A stretch of 59,360 nucleotides of DNA. It comes from Curvibacter soli (GTDB lineage Bacteria > Pseudomonadota > Gammaproteobacteria > Burkholderiales > Burkholderiaceae_C). The stretch is taken from NCBI RefSeq assembly GCF_029211125.1, contig NZ_JARGEN010000039.1:1-59360 (forward strand), read 5' to 3'. Shown one piece after another: positions 46,403 to 56,401 of this stretch; positions within the stretch are counted from its first letter, which is position 1; every line of letters begins with the position of its first letter. Made by a program: the position numbers and the translations under genes. The notes under the pieces are model-generated. The model was not told the origin of the DNA. It ran no database searches and worked only from the letters and a program-made list of their open reading frames with translations.

Positions 46403-47404
46403 TTGGAAAATACCCTTATAAATCAATCACTTAGCCCATGGCGTATGTCCGTTGCGCCGATGATGGACTGGACCGATCGCCACTGCCGCTACTTCCACCG
46501 GCTGCTTTCGCGCCATGCGCTGCTCTATACCGAAATGGTGACGACGGGCGCGCTGCTCCATGGCGACGTGGCGCGTCACCTGCGCTTCAACGCTGAGGAA
46601 TACCCCTTGGCGCTGCAACTGGGCGGCAGCGAGCCCGCCGACCTGGCGCACTGCGCGCGGCTGGGTGCGCAGTGGGGGTACGACGAAATCAACCTCAACT
46701 GCGGCTGCCCGTCCGAGCGCGTGCGGCGTGGTGCGTTCGGCGCCTGCCTGATGAAGGAGCCCGCGCTGGTGGCCGACTGCGTGAAGGCCATGGTGGACGC
46801 GGTGGACCTGCCAGTGACTGTGAAGCACCGCATCGGCATCGATAGAGCGCAGAGCTACGCCTTCGTGCGCGACTTCGTCGGCACGGTGGCCGATGCCGGC
46901 TGCAGGGTGTTCATCGTCCACGCGCGCAACGCCTGGCTGCAGGGTCTGAGCCCCAAGCAGAACCGCGAGGTGCCGCCGCTGCGCTATGAAGTGGTGCACC
47001 AACTGAAGCGCGACTTCCCGCACCTGGCCATTGTCGTCAACGGCGGCATCTCCACGCTGGACCAGATGGCCGCGCAATTGCAGCACCTCGATGGCGTCAT
47101 GGTGGGCCGCGAGGCGTACCACAACCCCTGGTTCCTGGCGGGCTGGGACGCAGCCTTCCACGGGGCCTCTGCCGGCGCTTCCACGCGCGAATCGGTCGAG
47201 GCGGACATGGTGGCGTACATGGAGCGCGAGGCCGCCGCTCACGGCACGCCCTGGTACGCCATCGCCCGCCACATGCTCGGCCTGCGCAACGGCCTGCCGG
47301 GCGCGCGCCCCTGGCGCCAGGTATGGAGCGATCACCGGCTCAAGCTCTTGCCTGCGCGCGAGGTGCAGGCGCTCGCGCATGGCGCGGTACGGAAAGCGGC
47401 TTGA
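46403..47404 (+). CDS. dusA: tRNA-dihydrouridine(20/20a) synthase DusA, 5' end supplied by the satellite
   Basis: The roughly 333-residue flavoenzyme reduces uridine in the tRNA D-loop. SVAPMMDWTDRHCRYFHRLL opens the conserved part; EINLNCGCPSERVRRGAFGA and GLSPKQNREVPPLRYE (a DusA hallmark) follow. The attachment core at 46454-46468 is inside the coding sequence, so everything upstream comes from the element. A TTG at 46403 gives the full conserved LSPWR start; ATG 46445 would lose a few residues. The enzyme should stay functional after integration. Confidence 0.93.
   Translation: MENTLINQSLSPWRMSVAPMMDWTDRHCRYFHRLLSRHALLYTEMVTTGALLHGDVARHLRFNAEEYPLALQLGGSEPADLAHCARLGAQWGYDEINLNCGCPSERVRRGAFGACLMKEPALVADCVKAMVDAVDLPVTVKHRIGIDRAQSYAFVRDFVGTVADAGCRVFIVHARNAWLQGLSPKQNREVPPLRYEVVHQLKRDFPHLAIVVNGGISTLDQMAAQLQHLDGVMVGREAYHNPWFLAGWDAAFHGASAGASTRESVEADMVAYMEREAAAHGTPWYAIARHMLGLRNGLPGARPWRQVWSDHRLKLLPAREVQALAHGAVRKAA
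46430..46468 (+). other. Right attachment site in dusA
   Basis: The 39 bases code for LSPWRMSVAPMMD and end in the 15-bp core GCGCCGATGATGGAC (46454-46468), one base different from 35041-35055. The synonymous differences upstream of the core show that the element carries its own version of the dusA 5' codons. Confidence 0.8.
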
Positions 47405-47422
47405 CGGGGCCTCGAGGGAAGG

Positions 47423-47632
47423 GTGGGTCTTGCCGAATACGACGACGGGCGTGGCGTCCCGTCATCACTCGTCGTGACGGGAGCCAACACGCTCGACATG
47501 ACGCAGATCGAGGCCGTGCGCGATGCCATCGCGGTCAAGCGCCCGCTGCACCAGCAGCGCCGCTCCAGGCGCTTGTGTGCCGATGCCGGGTACCCTCGTC
47601 ACCATCGCCGCAGCATGGCTGGAGTACCATAG
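47423..47632 (+). pseudogene. IS5-type transposase fragment
   Basis: The frame (GTG start) reads GRGVPSSLVVTGANTLDMTQ, IEAVRDAIAVKRPLHQQRRS and RRLCADAGY. This is the middle of IS5-group transposases (GVPLSLVVxGANxHD, HLCADAGY). Both ends of the transposase are missing, so this is a relic between dusA and edd. Confidence 0.65.
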
Positions 47633-47637
47633 CTGCC

Positions 47638-47652
47638 TGTAACTAAGTTACC
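47638..47652. promoter_or_regulatory. HexR-like operator upstream of edd
   Basis: TGTAACTAAGTTACC contains the perfect palindrome GTAACTAAGTTAC (47639-47651). It resembles the HexR consensus described in gamma- and some betaproteobacteria (TGTAAT..ATTACA). HexR represses Entner-Doudoroff genes and is released by KDPG. Its position 19 bases before the edd start fits a repressor site. No hexR gene lies in the window. Confidence 0.5.
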
Positions 47653-47670
47653 TGATTGCAGGCCCATCCG

Positions 47671-49566
<1,896 letters not shown>

Positions 49567-49715
49567 CCACCCCCGAAGCGGCGCACGCTGCCGCGTGTAG
49601 CCGCCTTCCCCTCCAAGGGGCGACGCCAGTGGCCGGGCCAAGCCCGCACCACGGCATCCGCTTGCCTTGGCCGCGCCGGATTCGCGCAGAGCATGCCGCA
49701 CCCAACGCATGGGAG
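49567..49715. repeat. Family D intergenic repeat, copy 2
   Basis: Begins CACCCCCGAAGCGGCGCACG and continues through CTTCCCCTCCAAGGGGCGAC, with a CCCCTTGGAGGG-type dyad. The start closely matches the purD-hemF gap. It occupies almost the whole edd-eda gap without a gene. Confidence 0.5.
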
Positions 49716-49722
49716 TAATTGC

Positions 49723-50358
49723 ATGGATACCCTGACCGCCCTGGACGTGATGCGCGACGCGCCCGTCATTCCCGTCATCGTGCTGCACGACGCGGCCCAC
49801 GCGGTGCCGCTGGCGCGCGCGCTGGTGGCCGGCGGCATCCGCATGCTGGAGATCACGCTGCGCACGCCGCAGGGGCTGCCCGCCATCGCGGCCATCGCGC
49901 GCGAGGTGCCCGAAGCCGTGGCCGGCGCCGGCACCGTGCGCACCGCCGCCGAGGCGCGCGCCGTGGCCGACGCCGGCGCGCGATTCGCCGTGAGCCCGGG
50001 CTACACGCCGGCGCTCGGCGCCGCCTGCCGCGAGGCCGGGCTGCCGCTGCTGCCCGGCGTGGCCACGGGCGGCGAGATCATGATGGCAGCCGAGGACGGC
50101 CATGCAGCGCTCAAGTTCTTCCCCGCCATGCAGGCTGGCGGGGCGGCCATGCTCAAGGCTTGGGGCGGGCCGTTCGGCGACATCGTCTTCTGCCCCACGG
50201 GCGGCATCAGCGCGCAGAACGCGGCGGACTTCCTGGCGCTGCCCAACGTGGCCTGCGTGGGCGGCTCGTGGCTTACGCCGGGCGACGCCGTGGCGCAGGG
50301 CAACTGGGCGCGCATCGAAGGCCTCGCGCGGGCTGCCGCGGCCTTGCCGCGCGCCTGA
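49723..50358 (+). CDS. eda: KDPG/KHG aldolase
   Basis: The 211-residue enzyme splits KDPG into pyruvate and glyceraldehyde-3-phosphate. It has the catalytic glutamate in RMLEITLRTPQGLPAI and the Schiff-base lysine in ALKFFPAMQAGG, and FCPTGGISAQNAADFL. ATG 49723 is preceded by GGGAG. Its TGA is one base from the border of the family C element. Confidence 0.95.
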   Translation: MDTLTALDVMRDAPVIPVIVLHDAAHAVPLARALVAGGIRMLEITLRTPQGLPAIAAIAREVPEAVAGAGTVRTAAEARAVADAGARFAVSPGYTPALGAACREAGLPLLPGVATGGEIMMAAEDGHAALKFFPAMQAGGAAMLKAWGGPFGDIVFCPTGGISAQNAADFLALPNVACVGGSWLTPGDAVAQGNWARIEGLARAAAALPRA

Positions 50359-50359
50359 T

Positions 50360-50443
50360 GATTCATATACTCCCCACATGCATGGCTGCCAGCGCAGTAA
50401 ATTTGTGCGATGGAGATTGATACTCCTGGGGAGTATATGATTC
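50360..50443. repeat. Family C small element, copy 2, with terminal inverted repeats
   Basis: The ends GATTCATATACTCCCC (50360-50375) and GGGGAGTATATGATTC (50428-50443) are inverted with one mismatch in 16. The element fills the whole gap between two convergent genes. Its left end starts one base after the eda stop, and its right end shares the TCA of the symporter stop. Confidence 0.65.
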
Positions 50444-51455
50444 ATGCCTTGGCGGCGCGCGGTTTTACCGGCGGCCCGCCTTCTTCCTCGGGGCGCCGGG
50501 CATAGCGCTGCGCCAGCACCGCGCAGACCATGAGCTGCATCTGGTGGAACAGCATGATGGGCAGCAGGATCGCGCCCACCGACGGGGCGGCGAACAGCAC
50601 CTTGGCCATGGGAACGCCGCTCGCCAGGCTCTTCTTGGAGCCGCAGAACACGATGGTGATCTCATCGGCCTTGCCGAAGCCCAGGCGCCGGGCGAGCCAG
50701 GTGCTGCTCAGCAGCGCCAGCGCCAGCAGCACGGCGCAGACCACCAGCAGGCCCGCCAGTGCGCGCAGCGGCACCTGCTTCCACAGCCCCTCGATCACCG
50801 CGGCGCTGAAAGCGGTGTAGACCACCAGCAGGATGGAGCTGCGGTCCACCTTGCCGAGCACGGAGGAATGGCGCTTGATCCAGCCGGCGATCCACGGGCG
50901 CAGCAGGTGCCCCGCCACGAAAGGCGCCATGAGCTGCAGCAGGATGCGCCCGATGGCGTCGAGCGCCGAAGGCCCCGCCACGCCGTGCTGCGGCACGACG
51001 AGCAGGTTCGCCAGCACGGGCGTGATGAACACGCCCAGCAGGGTCGATGCCGATGCGCTGCACACTGCGGCGGGAATGTTGCCGCGCGCGATCGACGTGA
51101 ACGCGATCGACGACTGCACCGTCGACGGCAGCACGCAGAGGTAGAGCACGCCGGTGTAGAGCGCGGGCGTGACCAGCGGCGCCAGCACGGGCTTGAGCAC
51201 CAGCCCCAGCACCGGGAACAGCGCGAAAGTGCTGGCCAGCACCAGCAGGTGCAGCCGCCAGTGGCCGATGCCCGCCAGGATGGCCTCGCGCGAGAGCTTG
51301 GCGCCGTGCATGAAGAACAGCAGGCCGATGGAGAGGGTGGTCAGCGCCTCGAAGAAAGGCGCCGCCGCGCCGGCGGCGGGCAGCAGGCTGGCCAGGGCCA
51401 CGGTGGTGGCCAGCGTCAGCGTGAAGTTGTCGGGAAGGTATGCGGGGCGTGCCAT
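50442..51455 (-). CDS. Bile acid:sodium symporter family protein (SBF-like)
   Basis: The 337-residue inner-membrane protein has about ten hydrophobic segments, starting MARPAYLPDNFTLTLATTVA. The family regions GLLFFMHGAKLSREAILAGI and LPSTVQSSIAFTSIARGNIP are present, and FCGSKKSLASGVPMAKVLF near the end. It should transport an organic anion with sodium; the real substrate is unknown. It is divergent from a LysR gene across a 72-bp promoter region, so that regulator probably controls it. Confidence 0.85.
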   Translation of the reverse strand: MARPAYLPDNFTLTLATTVALASLLPAAGAAAPFFEALTTLSIGLLFFMHGAKLSREAILAGIGHWRLHLLVLASTFALFPVLGLVLKPVLAPLVTPALYTGVLYLCVLPSTVQSSIAFTSIARGNIPAAVCSASASTLLGVFITPVLANLLVVPQHGVAGPSALDAIGRILLQLMAPFVAGHLLRPWIAGWIKRHSSVLGKVDRSSILLVVYTAFSAAVIEGLWKQVPLRALAGLLVVCAVLLALALLSSTWLARRLGFGKADEITIVFCGSKKSLASGVPMAKVLFAAPSVGAILLPIMLFHQMQLMVCAVLAQRYARRPEEEGGPPVKPRAAKA

Positions 51456-51527
51456 GGCTGTGCATTGGAGCGCAGGGCCATTCAAAAGAGAAATGGATTT
51501 TTTGGATAGATATATGATCATCCCGGC

Positions 51528-52445
51528 ATGAATGTGAGCCTTCGGCAACTGCGCGTATTCCAGGCCGTCGCGCAGGAGCGCAACTTCAGCCGGGCCGGCA
51601 CCCGCATCGGCCTGACGCAGCCGGCGGTGAGCCGCACCGTGCGCGAGCTGGAGTCGCAGCTCGGCGTGCGCCTGCTCGACCGCACCACCCGCGAGGTACA
51701 CCTGACCGACGCCGGGCGCTCCCTCGCCGCGCGCCTGGAGCGGGCGCTGGAGGAGCTGGAGATGGCTCTGCAGGACGTGCGCGGCATGGCCAGCGGCCTG
51801 CGCGGGCGCGTGCGCGTGGCCAGCAGCCCCACGCTGTCGGCCAGCCTCATGCCAGCCTGCATCGCCGAATGCGCGCGCGTCTACCCCGACGTGCAGCTCG
51901 TGCTGCTGGACCGCATCCAGCAAGACGTGCTCGACAGCGTGCGCGCGGGCGAGGTGGACTTCGGCGTCGTCATCGACCCGCCCGACCCCGCGGACCTGTA
52001 CTGCGAGCGCATCCTGACCGATCCGTTCTGCCTGGTGCTGCCCACCGCCCACCGCCTGGCGCGCCGCAAGCGCATCCCCTGGGCCGCCCTGGCGGGCGAG
52101 AAGCTGGTGCTGCTGGACCACGCATCGGGCAGCCGGCGGCTGATCGACGCCGCGTTGCTGCAGCACCATGCGCCGTGCGAGGTGGTGCAGGAGGTGGGCC
52201 ACCCCACCACTGCGTTCTCGATGGTCGAGGCCGGGCTGGGCCTGAGCGTGCTGCCCGCGCTGGCGCTGCCCGCGGCCCGGCTGCAGGGCCTGGCGGTGCG
52301 GGCGCTGTCGCCCGGCGTCACGCGCGACATCATGCTGGTGCACCGCCGCAACCGCGCGCCGGGCCCGCTGGCGCAGCGGCTGTGGACGCTGGTGGCCGGG
52401 TTCGCGCACAGCAATGCTCCTGAAAAGATAGCTGAAGATTATTGA
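51528..52445 (+). CDS. LysR-family transcriptional regulator
   Basis: The 305-residue protein has an N-terminal winged helix (LRQLRVFQAVAQERNFSRAG; LTQPAVSRTVRELESQLGVR) and a periplasmic-binding-like effector domain from about residue 90. It is divergent from the symporter gene, the usual position for a LysR regulator of that gene. The last nine codons (APEKIAEDY) lie in a family E repeat, so the C terminus was changed by the repeat. Confidence 0.92.
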   Translation: MNVSLRQLRVFQAVAQERNFSRAGTRIGLTQPAVSRTVRELESQLGVRLLDRTTREVHLTDAGRSLAARLERALEELEMALQDVRGMASGLRGRVRVASSPTLSASLMPACIAECARVYPDVQLVLLDRIQQDVLDSVRAGEVDFGVVIDPPDPADLYCERILTDPFCLVLPTAHRLARRKRIPWAALAGEKLVLLDHASGSRRLIDAALLQHHAPCEVVQEVGHPTTAFSMVEAGLGLSVLPALALPAARLQGLAVRALSPGVTRDIMLVHRRNRAPGPLAQRLWTLVAGFAHSNAPEKIAEDY

Positions 52446-52482
52446 TACACAAGCGCTGGAAGCATATTAGGCTCATGGCCCT
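52410..52482. repeat. Family E repeat, copy 5, at the 3' end of lysR
   Basis: Contains GCTCCTGAAAAGATAGCTG, then ACAAGCGCTGGAAGC, and ends near TTAGGCTCATGG. The order matches the copy upstream of maf (GCTCCTG, GATAGCTG, AAGCGCTGG). It covers the last coding part of the LysR gene and its stop. Confidence 0.55.
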
Positions 52483-52546
52483 AATTGCATGCAAAGTAAG
52501 TGGATGACATACAATCTGTTGCATCGCCTAGCTTTTTTTGCATGCC

Positions 52547-53020
52547 ATGCCCGCCACCGACTCCCCGCACGCCGCCTTCGGCGCCCTGATCGGCCAGACC
52601 GCCCGCCAGTGGCGCCGCGCGGCTGATTTCCACTTGCAGCCCTTCGGCCTGACCGAAGCCACCTGGCTGCCGCTGCTGTGCATCGCGCGCGCGGCCGAGC
52701 CGATGTGGCAGAAGGATCTGGCTGCCGCGCTGTCGCTCGACGGCTCCTCGGTCGTGCGCCTGGTGGACACGCTGGAGCAGGCGGGCCTGGTGGCGCGGCA
52801 GGAGGATGCGGGCGACCGCCGCGCCAAGGCCATCGCGCTGACGGGGCCGGGCCAGGCGCTGGCGCGCAAGGTCGAGGCGGTGGTCCGCCGCGTGCGCGAG
52901 GACGCGCTCGCCGGCCTGCCGCAGGCCGATGTCGACACCACGCTGCGCGTGCTGCGCCAGGTATGCGACGCGCTCGCCGCATCGATGGCCGCGAAGGGCG
53001 AGGAGGGCGCCCGTGTCTGA
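52547..53020 (+). CDS. MarR-family transcriptional regulator
   Basis: The 157-residue protein has the MarR winged helix (LTEATWLPLLCIARAAEPMW, KDLAAALSLDGSSVVRLVDT, GLVARQEDAGDRRAKAIALT). It overlaps the start of a Bcr/CflA-type efflux gene by eight bases, so it probably represses that operon and responds to a substrate of the pump. Confidence 0.9.
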   Translation: MPATDSPHAAFGALIGQTARQWRRAADFHLQPFGLTEATWLPLLCIARAAEPMWQKDLAAALSLDGSSVVRLVDTLEQAGLVARQEDAGDRRAKAIALTGPGQALARKVEAVVRRVREDALAGLPQADVDTTLRVLRQVCDALAASMAAKGEEGARV

Positions 53021-54236
53021 CTCCGCCCACGCCGCCGCCATGCCGCCGCACGCCGGCGCGCACCGCCGCCACGCGCCGCTGTGGGCGCTGGCGCTGGTCA
53101 CCTTCAGCGGCACGCTGGCCATGCACATCTTCGTGCCCGCGCTGCCCCTGGCCGCCGCCGACCTGGGCAGCAGCCCGGCGCTGATGCAGATGTCGATCAG
53201 CGTCTACATCTTCGGCCTGGCGCTGGGCCAGCTCGTTTACGGCCCACTGGCCGACCGCTATGGCCGCCGGCCCATGCTGCTGGTCGGGCTGGCGCTCTAC
53301 ACCGTCGCCGGGCTGGCCTCGGCGCTGGCGCCCAGCGCGCACGCGCTCATCGTCGCGCGGCTGCTGCAGGCGCTGGGCGGCTGCGCCGGGCTGGTGCTGG
53401 GCCGCGCCATCGTGCGCGACACCGCGCTGCCGCAGGAGGCCGCGCGCCGCCTGGCGCTGATGAACCTGATGGTCACCGTGGGCCCCGGCGTGGCTCCGCT
53501 GATCGGCGGCCTGCTGGCGCCCGCGCTGGGCTGGCGCGCCATCCTGGCGGCGCTGTGCGTGCTGGGCATGGTCGGCTTCATCTGCACCTGGCGGCTGATC
53601 CCCGAAACCGGCACGCCGGGCGCGCAGGTGAACACCCGCGCGCTGGCGCGCCACTACAGGCAGTTGCTGGGCTCGCCCGTGTTCCTGGGCTATGCGCTGG
53701 GCGGCGGCTGCGCCACCACGGCCATGTACGCCTTCATCGCGGCGGCGCCGTTCATCTTCGCGGGCGAACTGCACAGGCCACCGCACAAGGTGGGGCTGTA
53801 CCTGTCGATCCTGGTCTCCGGCGTCTGGCTGGGCAGCATGCTGGCCAGCCGGCTGGTGACGCGGGTGCGCATGGGCCGCATGCTGGTGAGCGCCAACGCC
53901 GTCAGCGTGCTGGCCGCGTTCGTGCTGCTGGGGGCGGTGCTCGCGCATCACCTGTCGGTGCCGCTGGTGGTGGTGTCGATGTTCTTCTTCACACTGGGCA
54001 GCGGCGTGGCGGCGCCCGCGGCGCTGACCCAGGCGCTGAGCGTGAACCCGCACGTGACCGGCTCGGCATCGGGCCTGTACGGTTTCGCCCAGATGTCCAT
54101 CGGCGCGCTGTGCACGGTGCTGGCGGGCATCGGGCCCGACCCGGCGCTGGCCGCCGCGCTGACGCTGGCCGGCGCGGGTGTGGTGTCGCAGGCGGCGTTC
54201 TGGGTGGCCGCGCGGGCGGCGCGCAGCAAGCCTTAG
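53013..54236 (+). CDS. Bcr/CflA-type drug efflux transporter (MFS)
   Basis: The 407-residue protein has 12 predicted membrane segments and the MFS motif [20 protein letters not shown] after helix 2, and the Bcr/CflA pattern [20 protein letters not shown]. The start is GTG 53013 with AGGAGGGC upstream, inside the end of the marR-like gene. It should export a drug or metabolite with protons. Its stop overlaps the gloA stop on the other strand by three bases. Confidence 0.9.
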   Translation: MSDSAHAAAMPPHAGAHRRHAPLWALALVTFSGTLAMHIFVPALPLAAADLGSSPALMQMSISVYIFGLALGQLVYGPLADRYGRRPMLLVGLALYTVAGLASALAPSAHALIVARLLQALGGCAGLVLGRAIVRDTALPQEAARRLALMNLMVTVGPGVAPLIGGLLAPALGWRAILAALCVLGMVGFICTWRLIPETGTPGAQVNTRALARHYRQLLGSPVFLGYALGGGCATTAMYAFIAAAPFIFAGELHRPPHKVGLYLSILVSGVWLGSMLASRLVTRVRMGRMLVSANAVSVLAAFVLLGAVLAHHLSVPLVVVSMFFFTLGSGVAAPAALTQALSVNPHVTGSASGLYGFAQMSIGALCTVLAGIGPDPALAAALTLAGAGVVSQAAFWVAARAARSKP

Positions 54237-54652
54237 AACACACGCAATCCTGCGCCGCTCTGGCCCTCGGCGCGCTGGATCAGCTCGATCTTGTAGCCGT
54301 CGGGGTCGGTCACGAAGGCGATGACGGTGGCGCCGCCCTTCACGGGGCCGGCCTCGCGCGTCACGTTGCCGCCGGCGGCCTTGATCTTCTCGCAGGCGGC
54401 ATAGGCGTCGGGCACGCCCACGGCGATGTGGCCATAGGCCGTGCCCAGGTCGTAGCTCTCGGTGCCCCAGTTGTAGGTCAACTCGATCTCGGCCTGCGCC
54501 GGGTTGCCGCCGTCGAAGCCGAGGAAGGCCAGGCTGTACTTGTATTCCGGGTTCTCGGAGGTGCGCAGCAGTTGCATGCCCAGCACCTGGGTATAGAAAT
54601 CGATCGCGCGTTGCAGATTGCCGACGCGCAGCATGGTGTGCAGGATTCGCAT
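54233..54652 (-). CDS. gloA: Lactoylglutathione lyase (glyoxalase I)
   Basis: The 139-residue enzyme makes S-lactoylglutathione from the methylglyoxal-glutathione adduct. It reads [20 protein letters not shown], then [40 protein letters not shown] and [15 protein letters not shown], with the metal ligands His, Glu, His and Glu in the usual places. ATG 54652 is a better start than the longer frame, which reads through a repeat fragment. Confidence 0.94.
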   Translation of the reverse strand: MRILHTMLRVGNLQRAIDFYTQVLGMQLLRTSENPEYKYSLAFLGFDGGNPAQAEIELTYNWGTESYDLGTAYGHIAVGVPDAYAACEKIKAAGGNVTREAGPVKGGATVIAFVTDPDGYKIELIQRAEGQSGAGLRVF

Positions 54653-54706
54653 GGTGGTGGGGTCGTTTTCAGGGGAAGCCCGTGATTCTCCCGCATGACC
54701 GCCCGC

Positions 54707-54745
54707 TGCCGTGCCGGCAGGTGCATCCAACTGCCGGTTCCAGGA
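54707..54745. repeat. Family A right-end fragment (A7)
   Basis: GCCGTGCCGGCAGGTGCATC followed by CAACTGCCGGTTCCAGGATGAAT matches the right end of the long forms (CACCGGCAGGCGCATCCAAC then the CCGTTTC(C/T)AGG end). Only this end remains. The surrounding 54653-54897 region holds this and a family E copy and no supported gene. Confidence 0.55.
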
Positions 54746-54835
54746 TGAATGCGACGGCCATCGCGGGCGGCGCCTGGTTTGGCCGCGTGGGCTGGCCGCG
54801 CTCCACGGCGGCGCTGCTGCGGCGCCACGCGGGTT

Positions 54836-54900
54836 CATAGAAAAATTGGCCCGCAGCGCCCGTGGATACTGCGGTGGCAGCTATCAATACGATAGCTTCA
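54836..54900. repeat. Family E repeat, copy 6, at the 3' end of the phosphatase gene
   Basis: GAAAAATTGGCCCGCAGCGC through GGTGGCAGCTATC, in inverse orientation to copy 3. Its end carries the TCA (TGA stop, 54900-54898) of the histidine phosphatase. Confidence 0.5.
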
Positions 54901-55533
54901 GGCGATGTTGGGACTGTCGTTCCCGTCCTGCGGCGGCGCCAGCAGCGGGCTGGCCTGCCAGGCCTGCGCGGCGTACTCCAGCCGCAGCGGCCGGGCGTTG
55001 GCCAGCAGGGCCGGCGCCAGGGCCAGCCGCAGCAGGGCGGCCAGCACATAGAGCGTGCCGCCGTGGGCCACCACCAGCACGGGCGCGGGGGCGCGCAGCG
55101 CGTCGGCCAGGGCGTCGCGGGTGCGGCGCACGAACTGCTCCAGCGTCTCGCCGCCCTCGGGCAAGCAGTTCCAGTCGACCCGTGCGGAAGAAGTGCCGAT
55201 CAGCGCGCCGAAGTTGCGTTCGCGCAGGCTGGCCCGCGGCTGCGGCGGCAAGCCGTGCGCGGCGGCCACGATGCGCGCCGTGTGCTGGGCGCGCGCCGTG
55301 TCGCTGCAGACGATGTGCGCCAGCGGCTCGCCGGCCAGCGCCTGCGCCGCGCGGCGGGCCTGGGCCTCGCCCGTGGCGTCGAGCGGCTCTTCGGGCGACT
55401 GGAAGATGCGCCGCGCGTTGCCCGCCGTCTGGCCGTGGCGCAGGAAGTAGAAAGGCACGGCCCGCGCATCCAGGGTCATGGATTCGGCCAGGATGCGCAG
55501 GCGCTCCAGCCCGGGGTCCGGCGCGGCGGTCAT
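54898..55533 (-). CDS. Histidine phosphatase family protein
   Basis: The 211-residue protein has the phosphohistidine motif FYFLRHGQTAGN (about residue 29), the second pocket RERNFGALIG with its glutamate and VLVVAHGGTLYVLAAL with the second histidine. Members act on phosphosugars, phosphoserine or alpha-ribazole phosphate; the substrate is not clear. It follows the SDR gene by 58 bp on the same strand. The stop lies in a family E repeat. Confidence 0.87.
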   Translation of the reverse strand: MTAAPDPGLERLRILAESMTLDARAVPFYFLRHGQTAGNARRIFQSPEEPLDATGEAQARRAAQALAGEPLAHIVCSDTARAQHTARIVAAAHGLPPQPRASLRERNFGALIGTSSARVDWNCLPEGGETLEQFVRRTRDALADALRAPAPVLVVAHGGTLYVLAALLRLALAPALLANARPLRLEYAAQAWQASPLLAPPQDGNDSPNIA

Positions 55534-55591
55534 TGGGCAACCTCCGTGCTTTGCGCTTCGGGGCGAGCGCCTGCGGGCGGCCGGGTGGCGC

Positions 55592-56383
55592 TCATGCGGG
55601 TGCAGGCATGGTGTAGTTGAGCGTCATGCGTCCGCCATCCACCACCACGATCTCGCCGGTGACGTAGCTCGCCGCATCGCTGGACAGCCAGGCCACCGCG
55701 TCGGCCACCTCGGCGGGCTCGCCCAGGCGGCCCATGGGCGTGCGGCTCATGATGCGCGCGCGCGCGGCGTCGCTGGTCAGCACCGACTGCGCCGCGAGCT
55801 CGGTGGCGATGGTGCCCGGCGCCACCGCGTTCACGCGCACGCCCTTGTCGGCCAGCGCCAGCGCCATCACGCGGGTGAGCTGGTTGATGCCGCCCTTGCT
55901 CACGTTGTAGCTGGAGATGGTGGGGATGGCGAGCGTGCCGTTGACCGAACTCATGTTGACGATGCTGCCGCGGCCTTGGGCCGCCATCACGCGCGCTACG
56001 GCCTGGCCGGCGAGGAACGCGCCCTTGAGGTTGACGCGCAGCACGGCGTCGAAATCGGCTTCGGTCACGTCCAGGAAATCGGCGGCCTTGAAGATGCCCG
56101 CGTTGTTGACCAGTACGTCGATGTGCTCGAATGCCGCGAGCACGGTGGCCACCAGCGCATCGACCTGGGTCTTGTCGCCCACGTCGCAGTGCGCGTACAG
56201 CGCGCCCAGTTCGTCGGCCAGGGCCGGGCCGCGCGCGTCGTCCACGTCGGCGATGACGACCTTCGCGCCCTCGCGCGCGAAGCGCCGCGCGCAGGCCGCG
56301 CCGATGCCCTGGGCGCCGCCGGTGACGATGCAGACACGGTCCTCGAGGCCGAAACGGATGGGGGAAAGGTTTGCTGTGCTCAT
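55592..56383 (-). CDS. Short-chain dehydrogenase/reductase
   Basis: The 263-residue protein has the nucleotide-binding loop VTGGAQGIGAACARRFAREG, the NNAG motif and the catalytic SSYNVSKGG (Tyr and Lys). VNAVAPGTIATELAAQS follows and the C terminus is VTGEIVVVDGGRM. The substrate cannot be read from sequence. ATG 56383 is chosen; the longer frame would begin with a TTG. Confidence 0.88.
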   Translation of the reverse strand: MSTANLSPIRFGLEDRVCIVTGGAQGIGAACARRFAREGAKVVIADVDDARGPALADELGALYAHCDVGDKTQVDALVATVLAAFEHIDVLVNNAGIFKAADFLDVTEADFDAVLRVNLKGAFLAGQAVARVMAAQGRGSIVNMSSVNGTLAIPTISSYNVSKGGINQLTRVMALALADKGVRVNAVAPGTIATELAAQSVLTSDAARARIMSRTPMGRLGEPAEVADAVAWLSSDAASYVTGEIVVVDGGRMTLNYTMPAPA

Positions 56384-56401
56384 CTTCAAATGGTAGCGCC
56401 G

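Noticed and set aside
46349-46445. The GTG at 46349 as dusA start
   Set aside because: It lies inside the integrase arm site and would add about 18 unrelated residues; TTG 46403 or ATG 46445 fit the family better.
35017-46468. Calling the element an intact temperate prophage
   Set aside because: There is no tail, tape-measure, lysis or classical repressor gene, and the head operon ends about 140 bp from the attachment site.
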